DNA of 64,000 bases from Arthrobacter sp. E3 (GTDB lineage: Bacteria > Actinomycetota > Actinomycetes > Actinomycetales > Micrococcaceae). The stretch is taken from positions 1 through 64,000 of the forward strand of contig NZ_JAFMPX010000014.1 in the NCBI RefSeq assembly GCF_017353415.1, read 5' to 3'. Position numbers and translations under genes: made by a program. Positions 33,690 through 43,618 of the stretch are shown here, one piece after another. The notes below the pieces were generated by a model. The model saw nothing but the letters and a program-made list of their open reading frames with translations. It searched no databases and was not told where the DNA came from. The stretch's first letter is position 1. Each line of letters opens with the position of its first letter.

Positions 33690-35825
33690 GTGCCAGTGCC
33701 CCAAAATAACGCGTCCACGCTTGATATCGAAGACTCCGCAGCGCACACAGGAGCCGCAGTGGAGGAGCAGCTGATCCTTGACGAGGCCTTCGCCCGCCGC
33801 GACGGAATCCTTGACTATCTGGAGAACGAGCTCGCAATCCCGGCGGAGGACGCGGTTGAGCAGGCCCGGATGCGCATGCTGATCCGCCGCCGTGCGGAAC
33901 TGACGCACGCTGAGCAAGGCTTGATTTTTGGCCGGCTCGACGCGCTCGATCAAACAGTCCGGCATCTGGGGCGCGTGGGCATCCCCAGTTCCGGAAACGA
34001 CGGCGATCCTCTGGTCATCGATTGGCGCGCTCCTGCAGCGCGGGCCTTCTACACCGCCACGCCGGTGGACCCCCAAGGGCAGGCCCGGCGTCGGCACATA
34101 CGCACCCAGGGCCGCGAGGTCATCAGTTTTGATGACGAGCCGCTGGATGGTTCCAGGGCGAGTGCGCTGGTTGGCGAAGGGGCCCTGCTCGCCGCCCTGG
34201 GGGAACGGCGCACCGGCCATATGAGTACCGCCGCGGCAACCCTTCAACGTGAGCAGGACGATGTGGTTCGCGCCGATTCCAGGGGTCCGCTGGTTGTCCA
34301 AGGTGGTCCAGGCACGGGGAAAACTGTCGTGGCACTCCACCGGGTTGCCTACCTGCTTTTCACCTACCCCAAGCTGGCGGCGCAGGGCGTCCTGGCGCTC
34401 GGGCCGTCGCCGCGTTTTCTGGACTACATTGCCCAGGTGCTGCCGGCACTCGGTGAGACCGCAATAGTGTCGGCGACCTGCGACACCCTTATTCCCGGCA
34501 TCACTGTGGAACGCACCGAGCAGCGCAACGTCGCGGAAATCAAGGGCCGGGCGCTGTGGCAACAGGCGCTGTCGCGCTATTGCGCCTCGCTGGTACCGCG
34601 CCCAACCGACGTCGAACTCGTGTGGGAAGGGGAACGGTACACGATTGACGAACGGCGGATCGCGCGGGCCGTGGCATCAGCAACCTCGGGCCGCTCCTTC
34701 CATGCAGCACGCGCAGTTTTCCTCCAGCACGTTCACGATCTGCTGACCGACGCAATAGTCGAACGCAGCGAGGCAACGCTGGCGCAGGTGGAGGAGGGGC
34801 TTGAGGACCTGCTCAGCAACTTCGACGCCGCATTCACCCACACCGACAATCGGGCCGCAACCAGCGGGGCGACCGGCGCCGACGTCGACGGGGTGCTCAC
34901 GGAGGAAGAGATCGAGCTGTTGCGCGAGAAGATCGCAACCGACACCGGTGTGGCCGGAACGCTTCAGGCGTGGTGGCCACTGCTCGATCCGACGCTAGAG
35001 CTGCACCGGCTCCTTGGCGACGAGGACCTGTTGCAGCAGTGGGTCCCGGAGCTCACCGACATCGAAAGAAAAGCAATCGTCGGCGAACCGCGCACGTGGG
35101 CGAGCAGCGACCTGCCGTTGTTCGACGCGTTGGCTGACTTGTTGGGCGATGACCTCCCGCACAGCGCGCAGGGCGAATTTTTGGTTGATCGTGCGGCAAA
35201 GCAACGAGACTGGGTTTACGGGCACGTGGTCATCGACGAAGCCCAGGAGCTGTCCGAGATGCAGTGGCACATGGTCATGCGCCGCTGTCCTGCCCGCTCG
35301 ATCACTGCCGTTGGTGACATCGATCAGGCGGAGGCGCCCCACCGGCACACGACGTGGGGAGAGGCTGTGGGCGCAGCTTTCGGCGAAAGATGGACCCAAG
35401 CGCAGTTGACCATCTGCTACCGCACCCCGTTGGAAGTCATGGCCCTCACCGTGCCCGTGCTGCACAATGCAGGCAGCCAGAACGAACCGCCGCGGGCAGT
35501 TCGGGCTTCGGGCATTGAACCCTGGGAGCGGACGGTCGGAGAAGGCGAGCTTGCCGCCGAAGCTGCCCGCGCCGTCGAGCAATTATCAGCACGGTGGAGC
35601 GGCGGGATGGTCGGCGTCATCGCTCCCCTGGAGCGCGTGTCCGCGTTGCAGGCTGCCTTGCCCGGGACGCCGGTTCTGTCCGCGACCGATGCCAAGGGCC
35701 TGGAATGGGATGCCACCCTGCTCATCGACGCACCGGGCATCGTGGCTCAGCCGCGCGGTTGGAACGGACTCTATGTTGCGCTCACCCGCTGCACCCAGGA
35801 GCTGGGGCAACTGCTGGTCACGTAA
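33690..35825 (+). CDS. HelD-like superfamily 1 helicase/RNA polymerase recycling motor
   Basis: A 711-residue UvrD/HelD-type ATPase. An N-terminal coiled-coil-like arm (EEQLILDEAFARRDGILDYL) fits the HelD arm that enters RNA polymerase. Walker A is GGPGTGKT at 205-212. Motif II is VVIDEAQEL, motif III appears as VGDIDQA, and motif VI as YVALTRC at the C-terminus. GTG 33690 is a likely start; ATG 33642 is an alternative in the same frame. HelD proteins release stalled RNA polymerase and in some actinobacteria protect it from rifampicin. It follows the RNA-repair pair on the same strand after about 250 bases. Confidence 0.85.
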   Translation: MPVPQNNASTLDIEDSAAHTGAAVEEQLILDEAFARRDGILDYLENELAIPAEDAVEQARMRMLIRRRAELTHAEQGLIFGRLDALDQTVRHLGRVGIPSSGNDGDPLVIDWRAPAARAFYTATPVDPQGQARRRHIRTQGREVISFDDEPLDGSRASALVGEGALLAALGERRTGHMSTAAATLQREQDDVVRADSRGPLVVQGGPGTGKTVVALHRVAYLLFTYPKLAAQGVLALGPSPRFLDYIAQVLPALGETAIVSATCDTLIPGITVERTEQRNVAEIKGRALWQQALSRYCASLVPRPTDVELVWEGERYTIDERRIARAVASATSGRSFHAARAVFLQHVHDLLTDAIVERSEATLAQVEEGLEDLLSNFDAAFTHTDNRAATSGATGADVDGVLTEEEIELLREKIATDTGVAGTLQAWWPLLDPTLELHRLLGDEDLLQQWVPELTDIERKAIVGEPRTWASSDLPLFDALADLLGDDLPHSAQGEFLVDRAAKQRDWVYGHVVIDEAQELSEMQWHMVMRRCPARSITAVGDIDQAEAPHRHTTWGEAVGAAFGERWTQAQLTICYRTPLEVMALTVPVLHNAGSQNEPPRAVRASGIEPWERTVGEGELAAEAARAVEQLSARWSGGMVGVIAPLERVSALQAALPGTPVLSATDAKGLEWDATLLIDAPGIVAQPRGWNGLYVALTRCTQELGQLLVT

Positions 35826-35826
35826 A

Positions 35827-36666
35827 TCAACGTACGACGCCGGCCACCCAGACTTTGTGGCTCCCGCGCATGACGAGGTCGTTGCGGCGCGCCACCCCGC
35901 GCTCTGATTCCGGATCCAGGAGTTGCTCAAGCGTAGCGAGATCCTCACCCGTCAACCCGTCGAGCAGATGGGCGCGCAGCCGGGCAAGGGACAGCACGGC
36001 GCTGCGTGCGAGCAGGTCCTGGTCAGTGGACTGAAAATAGTCAAATGTTCGTTGCGCCAATCCCCTGAAGTCCGCCGCCTCCAGGGTCGAGCTCCAATCA
36101 GGGTGGGCGTTGAAACTGGCCCTGTCCGTCGCCGAATGGCAGCGTTCCTCGAAGCCTGGGACTCCGAAACCAAGATCCACCGGCAGATAGCGGGGCAGTG
36201 CCACCATTTCCACCACAACCAGCACCCCAGAATGAGCCAGTGACTTGCGGATGTTGCTAAATATCGTCGCGGGGTCCTTGAAGTGGTGCATCGAGGTGGC
36301 CGCCCACATGAGATCAACTTTGCCCAGCACCGGCCATTCCTCATCAAGGTCGGCCCGAACGGTGGAGACCCGGCTGCTCAGCTGGTGGTGTTCAGCGTTC
36401 TCCCGCAACCGGCCAAGCATTCTTCCCGATTGATCCACTGCCACCACGGTGGCCTCCGGGAAGGTCCGCGCCAAGCCAAGGGTGCCCCCGCCGGTGCCGG
36501 CACCCAGATCCACGATGCTGTGTGGATCCCCGCACAGTTCCTTGATCCAGCCAAAAATCCGATGGAAGTGATCGTCCAACAACAACGCATCGAGATCAAG
36601 GGTCTCGGCCATGTCGAACCAGTCGCCGTGGCCGCGGCTGTGGCTGTGTCCATGCTGGTTCCTCAT
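35827..36666 (-). CDS. Class I SAM-dependent methyltransferase
   Basis: A 279-residue methyltransferase with a His-rich N-terminus (NQHGHSHSRGHGD). The SAM motif I is VDLGAGTGGGTLGL near residue 53, then VVAVDQSG (motif II), and MHHFKDP (post-motif III). The substrate is not predictable. It converges on the HelD-like gene with one base between stops. The His-rich leader might bind metal, but this is speculative. Confidence 0.85.
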   Translation of the reverse strand: MRNQHGHSHSRGHGDWFDMAETLDLDALLLDDHFHRIFGWIKELCGDPHSIVDLGAGTGGGTLGLARTFPEATVVAVDQSGRMLGRLRENAEHHQLSSRVSTVRADLDEEWPVLGKVDLMWAATSMHHFKDPATIFSNIRKSLAHSGVLVVVEMVALPRYLPVDLGFGVPGFEERCHSATDRASFNAHPDWSSTLEAADFRGLAQRTFDYFQSTDQDLLARSAVLSLARLRAHLLDGLTGEDLATLEQLLDPESERGVARRNDLVMRGSHKVWVAGVVR

Positions 36667-36825
36667 GGCTCAAGCTTAAGCCGGGGTCTTCATGACGTGA
36701 AGGTTTCAGGCCGTCATCGGGCCCCAGACCACCGTCCTCCATCCGCCGTGATGATTGTGACGGGTATAACAGCGTATGCGACTTCCCCAACCCGGGCCGG
36801 TCCTCCACTTCAATAGACTTCTCCC

Positions 36826-37815
36826 ATGACTGAGACTGCCACCAATTCGGTGACCCTTCGTTTCCTTGCAGCCCCCACCGACGTCGGCCACAGCGGCTCG
36901 GTGGATGCCGGCACCGTGCTGGAGTGGGTGGACAAGGAGGCGTACGCGGCCGCCGTCGGCTGGTCCAAGTCCTATTGTGTGACTGCCTATGTGGGCAACA
37001 TCCGCTTTGCCGACCCTGTCAACGTCGGGGACATGGTGGAGGTGAAGGCGACCATCGTTTACACCGGCCGCTCATCAATGCACATCCGCACTGTGGTGTC
37101 CTCCGGCGACCCAAAGGGCGGCACCCCCACGATGCGCAGCCAGTGCACCGTGATATTCGTCGCCGTCGGCGAAGACGGCAAACCCATCCCGGTGGCGCCC
37201 GTTGAGCCCGCCACGGCCGAGGAGATTGAGCAGCACCAGGACGCAGTGGCCCGGATCAAGGTTCGGGAACAGATCGTTGCTGCCATGAAGGACCAGGAGT
37301 ACACGGATGCCGGAACAGCCGAGCGCGTGGTCCTGAGGTTCATGGCAGCACCCACGGATGTGAACTGGGGTGGCAAGGTGCACGGCGGGATCGTTATGAA
37401 ATGGATCGATGAAGCCGCCTATGTCTGCGCTTCACGGTACTGCGGCAGCGACACCGTGGCGGTGTTCTCCGGCGGCGTCAGGTTCTACCGACCGCTGCTG
37501 ATCGGCCACGTGGTGGAAGTGGAGGCCCGGCTGGTCTACACGGGAATTAAAGGAATGCACATTGCAGTCCACGTGCGATCGGGAGATCCGAAGGGCCGTG
37601 AGATGAACCTGACCACTTACTGTCTGACCGTGATGGTGGCGCGTGACGACGACGGCAACTCAGTGCCGATCCAGCCCTGGATTCCAGTAACAGAAGAAGA
37701 CAGACGCTTGCGTGACCATGCCCGGGAGCTACTGGAAATCCGCGCCAAGATGCCACGAAACATGATCGCCAATCATCTGATGAAGACTCTCAGTCCCGCG
37801 GCAAAGCAGCCCTGA
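36826..37815 (+). CDS. Acyl-CoA thioesterase with two hotdog domains
   Basis: A 329-residue protein made of two related halves. The first hotdog spans about residues 8-125 (FLAAPTDVGHSGSVDAGTVL) and the second about 165-290 (FMAAPTDVNWGGKVHGGIVM). Each has the long helix with an acidic residue (EWVDKEAY, KWIDEAAY) typical of acyl-CoA hydrolases of the BFIT/YciA type. Such enzymes hydrolyse acyl-CoA to free acid and CoA. The first half has lost the HGG typical of this position (HSGSVDAG), so the active sites may be unequal. No operon partner is evident. Confidence 0.9.
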   Translation: MTETATNSVTLRFLAAPTDVGHSGSVDAGTVLEWVDKEAYAAAVGWSKSYCVTAYVGNIRFADPVNVGDMVEVKATIVYTGRSSMHIRTVVSSGDPKGGTPTMRSQCTVIFVAVGEDGKPIPVAPVEPATAEEIEQHQDAVARIKVREQIVAAMKDQEYTDAGTAERVVLRFMAAPTDVNWGGKVHGGIVMKWIDEAAYVCASRYCGSDTVAVFSGGVRFYRPLLIGHVVEVEARLVYTGIKGMHIAVHVRSGDPKGREMNLTTYCLTVMVARDDDGNSVPIQPWIPVTEEDRRLRDHARELLEIRAKMPRNMIANHLMKTLSPAAKQP

Positions 37816-37902
37816 CGAACCCGCGCCCACCCGACGAGGCCCCGGCAGGCCGCCGTCGGACAGGCGCTGGTTGGAGAGAGCTGATTGGCGAGAGCTGGTT
37901 GC

Positions 37903-38139
37903 CTACCGCTCAGGGATCCACGAAGGAGCATTTGTCCCTGCGCCGGTGAGAGCATCGCAACGGACCAACTCTGTTCCGATGCGGTTAAGCGGGCAGTGCA
38001 TGTTGGTGTGGGATGGCCCTACCCCGCCCGAGGTTCCGGGATCCTGTACGGAAAACACCGGGGCCGGCGCTGCCAATGCCACGAGCAGGGCGGCAACGGC
38101 AATGCCCGCCGACCTCCATGCCCAATGTGTGGTTTGCAT
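37903..38139 (-). CDS. Small secreted protein of unknown function
   Basis: A 78-residue protein starting at ATG 38139 after GGAAGG. A signal peptide (MQTTHWAWRSAGIAVAALL to about residue 30) is followed by a short mature part of about 48 residues with two Cys (MHCPLNR and LVRCDALTG), which could form one disulphide. I do not know a family name. It diverges from the aldo/keto reductase gene. Confidence 0.65.
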   Translation of the reverse strand: MQTTHWAWRSAGIAVAALLVALAAPAPVFSVQDPGTSGGVGPSHTNMHCPLNRIGTELVRCDALTGAGTNAPSWIPER

Positions 38140-38386
38140 GATCTTGCCTTCCATTGAGTGCGAATCCGATACCTCTACATTCCTCCCCGGACCAGCCTCC
38201 GCACATCGGGAAATTCACCTGATCCATCTACGGGAAAGCCCTTGCGGTGCCGTGCCCATCTGGAACTCAAAGCCCCGGGCCATGTACCCGGACCCGCCCG
38301 CGGCCTATGGTGGAAACAGCACCGATGACCCCGGTCAAGCCGGCCCGGGTCCGGACGAGTTCACCACTTATGGAACGGAGAGAATC

Positions 38387-39418
38387 ATGGAATACCGCAC
38401 ATTGGGCAACAGTGGCGCCGTGGTTTCCAACTACGCGCTGGGCACCATGACGTTTGGGGCCGAGGCCTCCGAGGACGACTCCCATGCCATCTTGGACAAC
38501 TACCTTGCCGCCGGCGGAAACTTCATTGACACGGCGGATGTCTACAGCGCCGGGACGTCGGAGGAAATCATTGGCCGCTGGCTGGCCAAGCGGAAGGATG
38601 CGCACCACCAGGTGGTCATCGCCACCAAGGGGCGATTTCCCATGGGAACCTCACCTAACGACGTCGGAACGTCCCGCCGCCACTTGACCCGCGCCTTGGA
38701 CAGTTCCCTGCGGCGCCTCGGCGTGGAGCAGATCGATCTTTACCAGATGCACGCGTGGGACCCCATCACGCCGATCGAGGAGACGCTGCGTTTCCTGCAC
38801 GACGCCGTCACCAGCGGCAAGATCGGCTACTACGGGTTCTCCAACTTCCTAGGCTGGCAGCTGACCAAGGCCGTCCACATTGCGAAGGCCCACGGCTGGA
38901 ACGCACCCGTGACGCTGCAGCCCCAGTACAGTCTGCTCGTGCGCGAAATCGAGTCGGAGATTGTGCCCGCCTCGCTGGACGCCGGGATCGGGCTACTGCC
39001 ATGGTCCCCGCTGGGCGGGGGCTGGCTCAGCGGCAAATACAAGCGCGACGAAGCGCCTGCCAGTGACACTCGCGTGGGCGACAACCCGACGCGGGGCATG
39101 GAGGCGTGGCAGGAACGCAACGACAATCCGCACACGTGGGAGATCATCAGCGCCGTGGAGGACATTGCCACGACCCACGGCACCAGCCCGGCGCAGGTGG
39201 CACTGGCGTGGTTGGCCAACCGCCCCGCCGTCACCTCGGTGATCCTCGGCGCCCGGACCGCCGAACAGCTTGCGGACAACCTTGCGGCGGCCCAGCTGGA
39301 ACTCAGCGACGAGGAAACCCGACGGCTCACGGACGTCAGCCAGCCTCGCGTGGGCGTCTACCCCTATGGCCCCAAGGCACAGGAACAGCGCAGCCGGAAG
39401 GTGGAAGGCGGCCGGTGA
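38387..39418 (+). CDS. Aldo/keto reductase
   Basis: A 343-residue TIM-barrel NADPH reductase. The catalytic tetrad is visible: D50 and Y55 in FIDTADVYSAG, Lys in IATKGRF, and His in LYQMHAWD. The C-terminal cofactor signature reads SVILGARTAEQLADNL. ATG 38387 is preceded by GGAGAGA and matches the family start MEYRTLGNSG; the much longer upstream frame has no homology. The substrate is unknown. Confidence 0.93.
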   Translation: MEYRTLGNSGAVVSNYALGTMTFGAEASEDDSHAILDNYLAAGGNFIDTADVYSAGTSEEIIGRWLAKRKDAHHQVVIATKGRFPMGTSPNDVGTSRRHLTRALDSSLRRLGVEQIDLYQMHAWDPITPIEETLRFLHDAVTSGKIGYYGFSNFLGWQLTKAVHIAKAHGWNAPVTLQPQYSLLVREIESEIVPASLDAGIGLLPWSPLGGGWLSGKYKRDEAPASDTRVGDNPTRGMEAWQERNDNPHTWEIISAVEDIATTHGTSPAQVALAWLANRPAVTSVILGARTAEQLADNLAAAQLELSDEETRRLTDVSQPRVGVYPYGPKAQEQRSRKVEGGR

Positions 39419-39563
39419 TCCACGCACGACGGCGGCCGTTGGGTTTGGGGCGGGCGGTGCCGGTGTGAAGCGCGGGTCTGCCCGAACGGCGCGGGCCTGC
39501 ACGAGTGGTTGTGGGCTGTGGTCTTGCTGGCGGCGGTGCACAGCAACGGTCTAGGGTTGGACG

Positions 39564-39947
39564 ATGCCTCTTGATTGGGAACAGATAGTTGTTGATTCAA
39601 AGGATCCGCAGGCCCTTGGACGCTGGTGGGCCGCTGCCCTGGGCTGGATTGTCACTCTCGACAGCCATGAAGAGTTCGAGATTCGTCCAACCGTGGATTC
39701 AACGCCGGGGATGGTCTTCGTCCCCGTGAAGGAAAGCAAGACGGCAAAGAATCGGGTGCATCCTGATTTCAGGCCAGACAACCAGCAGGTCGAGGTAGCG
39801 AGGCTGTTGTCGATGGGTGCCCGGCGCGTAGACATCGGGCAGGGCGAACAGCCTTGGGTTGTTCTCCTCGACCCCGAAGGCAATGAGTTCTGCATTCTGA
39901 ACACGCCCGGAAATGACAAATACCGTGCTGGGGAAGCGGTAGCGTAG
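39564..39947 (+). CDS. VOC-superfamily (glyoxalase-like) protein
   Basis: A 127-residue single-domain protein of the vicinal oxygen chelate fold, with the paired beta-alpha-beta-beta-beta pattern: WEQIVVDSKDPQALGRWWAA in the first half, LLDPEGNEFCIL at the end. The E/C arrangement in NEFCIL is common in glyoxalase-like proteins of actinobacteria. No substrate is assigned. ATG 39564 is preceded by a weak GGTTGGA. Confidence 0.85.
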   Translation: MPLDWEQIVVDSKDPQALGRWWAAALGWIVTLDSHEEFEIRPTVDSTPGMVFVPVKESKTAKNRVHPDFRPDNQQVEVARLLSMGARRVDIGQGEQPWVVLLDPEGNEFCILNTPGNDKYRAGEAVA

Positions 39948-40002
39948 CTGGAAGTCCAATTTAGAACCTCAGCCTGAAGAGCTGAGAACAGAGGAGATTG
40001 TT

Positions 40003-40260
40003 ATGAGTATTGGTGCTGGAATCCTGCTTGTTGTCATTGGCGCAATTTTGAGATTTGCGCTCAACATCCAGTTGGCATGGATAGATTTGAATTTGGTGGG
40101 CAACATCCTGATGGCCGCCGGAGCCCTCGTCTTTGTTCTTGGTTTGATTTTCACTTTCCGTCGGCGCCGTTCAACAACAACTCGTCGCACCACTGTGGGT
40201 CGCCCCGACGGCGAGAACGTGGTCCGCCGCACTGACAGGACCGACGACACCGAACTCTAG
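40003..40260 (+). CDS. DUF6458-like small membrane protein
   Basis: An 85-residue protein with two transmembrane helices (IGAGILLVVIGAILRFAL and LMAAGALVFVLGLIF) and a basic, Arg-rich cytoplasmic tail ending in acidic residues. It matches the actinobacterial DUF6458 pattern. AGAGGAG precedes ATG 40003. Function is unknown. Confidence 0.85.
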   Translation: MSIGAGILLVVIGAILRFALNIQLAWIDLNLVGNILMAAGALVFVLGLIFTFRRRRSTTTRRTTVGRPDGENVVRRTDRTDDTEL

Positions 40261-40283
40261 GCACATGTGCCGCCCTGACTGGT

Positions 40284-41465
40284 TCAGGACGACGGCGGAG
40301 GCGGCTCACTTTCGAATTGTTTCGCGACAAGCACATCCGTTGACGAGTGGGCCAAAATGGAGAGCACAATGACCAGCGCCACCAGATGGAAGATCTCGTT
40401 CGAGTATTCCCCTCCGGCTTGGAGCACCAAGAGTCCGTAGACAACTGAGGCAAATCCCTTGGGCCCGAACCACATGGCTGCGAGCTGCTCCCTGCGCGGC
40501 AATTGCGTGCCCATAAAGGAAACCAACAGGGCCAGCGGACGGGCCACCACAATGGCAAGCACGGCGAAAACCCATCCGGTCCAGGAAATCTGACCAAAGA
40601 GAAATGCCGGGGTGATGAGCGCACCGAACACTAAGACGGCGGCAAGCTTGAGCAGTTCCGAAACGAGCTCGCCGAACTGCTCGAATTCAGCCCGGAAACC
40701 CGGGCCGGCGGTGGCCACCGTAATCCCGGCAGAAAATGCGGCCAGGAAGAGATTTGCCCCCGTCACCAGACAGATTGAAAGCACCAGCAAGCCGATGGAT
40801 ACCGCGACCAGCGGTTGCAGCCCCTTGGTTGCGTTTAAGAACGGCTGCCGTTCCAGCCAAACAACCACCAGCGGAACCAGCACCCCAACCAACAGACCCA
40901 GGGCGATTTCTTCCGCCAGCACTCCGATTCCGACGTCCTTGCCTCCGCTGACGGCCAACAGGACTAGGACGACCGGTAAGGCAAGCCCGTCGTTGAGGCC
41001 AGACTCAACGTTGAGAAGGTGGCTGAGACGCCGGGGCACATTCCTGTGTCCCACCAGGGCGGCTGCGAACACTGGATCTGTGGGCGCAAGCACTGCGCCG
41101 AGCAGGAAGCACTCGAGCCACGGCAGCCCCACGATGTAGTGGGCCAGAACAGCCGTGATGATGAGTGTCAGCGGCAGCCCCAGCAAGAGTGCCCTGCCCG
41201 GCAGCCGCCACGCGTTGCGAAGGTCAGCCAATCCGATTTTCATTCCATCGGTAAACAGGATCGAAAAGAGTGCCAGCTGGGCCAAAATCCCCACCACAGG
41301 ATCATTGGAGTCCATGGGGATGACTCCAAGCACGCCGTTGCCCAAAACAAATCCGCCCACCAGAAACAACACCGCAGTGGACAACACTGTTCTGCTGGCA
41401 CGTTCAGAAATCAGCACACCGACAAGCAGCAGCCCGGCAAAGGCAAGCGTCAAGATCGGAACCAC
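40284..41465 (-). CDS. Cation:proton antiporter (CPA1/NhaP-type)
   Basis: A 393-residue protein with about 12 transmembrane helices. The CPA1 landmarks are present: LAPTDPVFAAAL (extended-segment TDP motif) and ESGLNDGLALP, containing the Asn-Asp pair that carries ion and proton. It probably exchanges Na+ or K+ for H+. No C-terminal regulatory domain follows. It converges with the DUF6458 gene and diverges from the amino-acid ABC operon. Confidence 0.9.
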   Translation of the reverse strand: MVPILTLAFAGLLLVGVLISERASRTVLSTAVLFLVGGFVLGNGVLGVIPMDSNDPVVGILAQLALFSILFTDGMKIGLADLRNAWRLPGRALLLGLPLTLIITAVLAHYIVGLPWLECFLLGAVLAPTDPVFAAALVGHRNVPRRLSHLLNVESGLNDGLALPVVLVLLAVSGGKDVGIGVLAEEIALGLLVGVLVPLVVVWLERQPFLNATKGLQPLVAVSIGLLVLSICLVTGANLFLAAFSAGITVATAGPGFRAEFEQFGELVSELLKLAAVLVFGALITPAFLFGQISWTGWVFAVLAIVVARPLALLVSFMGTQLPRREQLAAMWFGPKGFASVVYGLLVLQAGGEYSNEIFHLVALVIVLSILAHSSTDVLVAKQFESEPPPPSS

Positions 41466-41719
41466 GGCTATCTCCCTACCGGCCCGCCACGCACATTCCG
41501 TGGGACATCACCAACGCAAAGCCTGACCAATCGCATTCCTGATTCTATGGGAGCAACCCTGCCAGCAACACCCTTCAACCGCCCGGAACGGCAGGGCCAA
41601 GGGGTGTCACTTCAGGCCATAACTGCCAAGAGTGCCATAGTGTTCAACACAGAGTGTTTTCCCAAGACGATGACTTCAATGACGAAGCAATACCTCAGAA
41701 CACCAACAAAGGACACCCA

Positions 41720-42622
41720 ATGCGCGCCAAATTCGTAATTCCCGCACTGACCGCCGCCGCAGCCTTGATGCTGACGGGTTGTGTGGACAACAGCGCCACC
41801 GCCCCGGGCGGCAGCGAGTCCGCCTCGGCAGACGCCGTCGTGGTCAAGAAGGACGATGCGATCGCCGCGTCTCTTCCGGCCAAGATCAAGGAAGCCGGTG
41901 TGCTCAACGTGGGCATGGCCAACAACTACCCGCCCAATGAGTTCAAGGATGCCAACGGGAAGCCTGCCGGCTGGTCTGTGGATCTGACCAATGCGCTGGG
42001 CCAAGTCATGGGTCTGAAGGTCAACTTCGACATCGGCACATTCGACAACATCCTTCCGGCCATCAATGGCGGCAAGGACGACATGGGCATGTCCTCGTTC
42101 ACGGACACGCTGGAGCGCGAAAAGCAGGTGGACTTCGTCAACTACTACCTGGCTGGCATCCAGTGGGCCGCACCTGTGGGCAAGACCGTGGATCCTGACA
42201 ATGCCTGCGGGTTGAAGGTTGCCGTGCAGGCAACCACGTACGAGGACACCCATGAAGTTCCAGCCAAGTCCAAGGCCTGCACGGATGCAGGCAAGGCCGC
42301 CATCACCATCTTCAAATTTGACACCCAGGACCAGGCGACGAATGCCTTGGTGATTGGCCAGGTCGACGCGATGAGCGCCGATTCACCCGTCACGCTGTAC
42401 GCAATCTCCAAGACAGACAAAAAGCTCCAAACGGCCGGCGACGCCTTCGAAGTTGCTCCCTATGGAATGCCCGTGGCCAAGGACAGTGAATTCGCCCCCG
42501 TACTCCAAAAGGCTCTTCAGGCCTTGATCGATGACGGTTCCTACGGCAAGATCCTGAGCAAGTGGGGCGTAGAAAGTGGCGGCGTCAAGACCGCCACCAT
42601 CAACATGGCTGCGAAGGGCTAA
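41720..42622 (+). CDS. Polar amino-acid ABC transporter substrate-binding lipoprotein
   Basis: A 300-residue lipoprotein starting at ATG 41720 after AAAGGA. The signal peptide ends at the lipobox LTGC (Cys at about 20). The remainder is a family 3 solute-binding fold: LNVGMANNYPPNEFKD, GWSVDLTNALGQ, then the central hinge. Such proteins bind polar or basic amino acids or opines. It is first in a three-gene operon with permease and ATPase, only 6 bases from the permease. Confidence 0.92.
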   Translation: MRAKFVIPALTAAAALMLTGCVDNSATAPGGSESASADAVVVKKDDAIAASLPAKIKEAGVLNVGMANNYPPNEFKDANGKPAGWSVDLTNALGQVMGLKVNFDIGTFDNILPAINGGKDDMGMSSFTDTLEREKQVDFVNYYLAGIQWAAPVGKTVDPDNACGLKVAVQATTYEDTHEVPAKSKACTDAGKAAITIFKFDTQDQATNALVIGQVDAMSADSPVTLYAISKTDKKLQTAGDAFEVAPYGMPVAKDSEFAPVLQKALQALIDDGSYGKILSKWGVESGGVKTATINMAAKG

Positions 42623-42628
42623 CAGCCC

Positions 42629-43618
42629 ATGTCCACTTCGAGCCATAACCCCATTTCATCGGCGGCACCTGGACCACCGGATAATACCGAAGACGGTGAG
42701 GTGGTCAAGGCGATCCCCCTGCGCCATCCTTGGCGGGTCCTCATCGCAGTTGTCCTGGTCGCCATGTTGGCCGTCTTCATCATCGATGCCGCCCAGCGCA
42801 AGGACTTTGGCTGGGCCGAAGTGGGCAAGTACATCTTCGACAAGCGGATCAGCCAGGCAGCACTGGTCACCCTCCAGTTGACGGTCTACTCAATGGTCCT
42901 CGCCATTGCGCTGGGTTTGCTGCTGGCCATCATGCGACTCTCGCCCAACCCTGTGGTGAAGAGTGTGGCGTGGCTCTACATCTGGATCTTCCGTGGCACC
43001 CCCGTCTACGTGCAACTGGTGTTCTGGGGAATCGTTGCCCTGATCTACCCCGTGCTGACGGTGGGAATTCCATTCATGACTCCATGGATTTCCTTCGACA
43101 ACTCAATCTTCACCAACCTGTTCGTCACCGCCATCATCGGACTGGCCCTCAACGAGGCCGCGTACATGTCCGAAATTGTCAGGGCGGGGCTCCTCTCCGT
43201 TGATGAAGGACAGGAAGAGGCATCGCGGGCACTGGCCATGTCCTGGGGTCAGACCATGCGCCACATTGTGGTGCCACAAGCCATGCGCATCATCATTCCG
43301 CCCACCGGCAATGAGGTGATCTCGATGCTGAAGACCACCTCGCTTGTTACGGCCATCCCGTTGAGCATTGATCTTTACGGGGTGTCCCGGGGCATTTCCG
43401 CTGTCACGTTCACTCCGGTGCCGCTGCTGATCGTGGCGTGTATTTGGTACTTGCTGTTTACCTCTATCTTGATGGTTGGCCAGCACTTTATCGAAAAGCG
43501 GTTCTCCCGCGGTTCCGGCCAGCGCAAGGCAGACAAAGTTTCCGGCCCCCACGGGCCAACAACGACGGCGGCGCTCACCAACCCGGCGGCCGGCAATGAC
43601 ATTGGAGGCAAGGGATGA
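42629..43618 (+). CDS. Amino-acid ABC transporter permease
   Basis: A 329-residue HisM/GlnP-type permease. A polar N-terminal stretch precedes one leading helix ([19 protein letters not shown]) and the five-helix core. The EAA loop, [20 protein letters not shown], contacts the ATPase. [15 protein letters not shown] is the characteristic HAAT permease segment. It overlaps the ATPase gene (ATGA at 43615-43618), so translation is coupled. Confidence 0.93.
   Translation: MSTSSHNPISSAAPGPPDNTEDGEVVKAIPLRHPWRVLIAVVLVAMLAVFIIDAAQRKDFGWAEVGKYIFDKRISQAALVTLQLTVYSMVLAIALGLLLAIMRLSPNPVVKSVAWLYIWIFRGTPVYVQLVFWGIVALIYPVLTVGIPFMTPWISFDNSIFTNLFVTAIIGLALNEAAYMSEIVRAGLLSVDEGQEEASRALAMSWGQTMRHIVVPQAMRIIIPPTGNEVISMLKTTSLVTAIPLSIDLYGVSRGISAVTFTPVPLLIVACIWYLLFTSILMVGQHFIEKRFSRGSGQRKADKVSGPHGPTTTAALTNPAAGNDIGGKG

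Noticed and set aside
37871-38386. 172-codon N-terminal extension of the aldo/keto reductase
   Set aside because: A ribosome site and the family start fall at 38387, and the extension overlaps a divergent secreted-protein gene.
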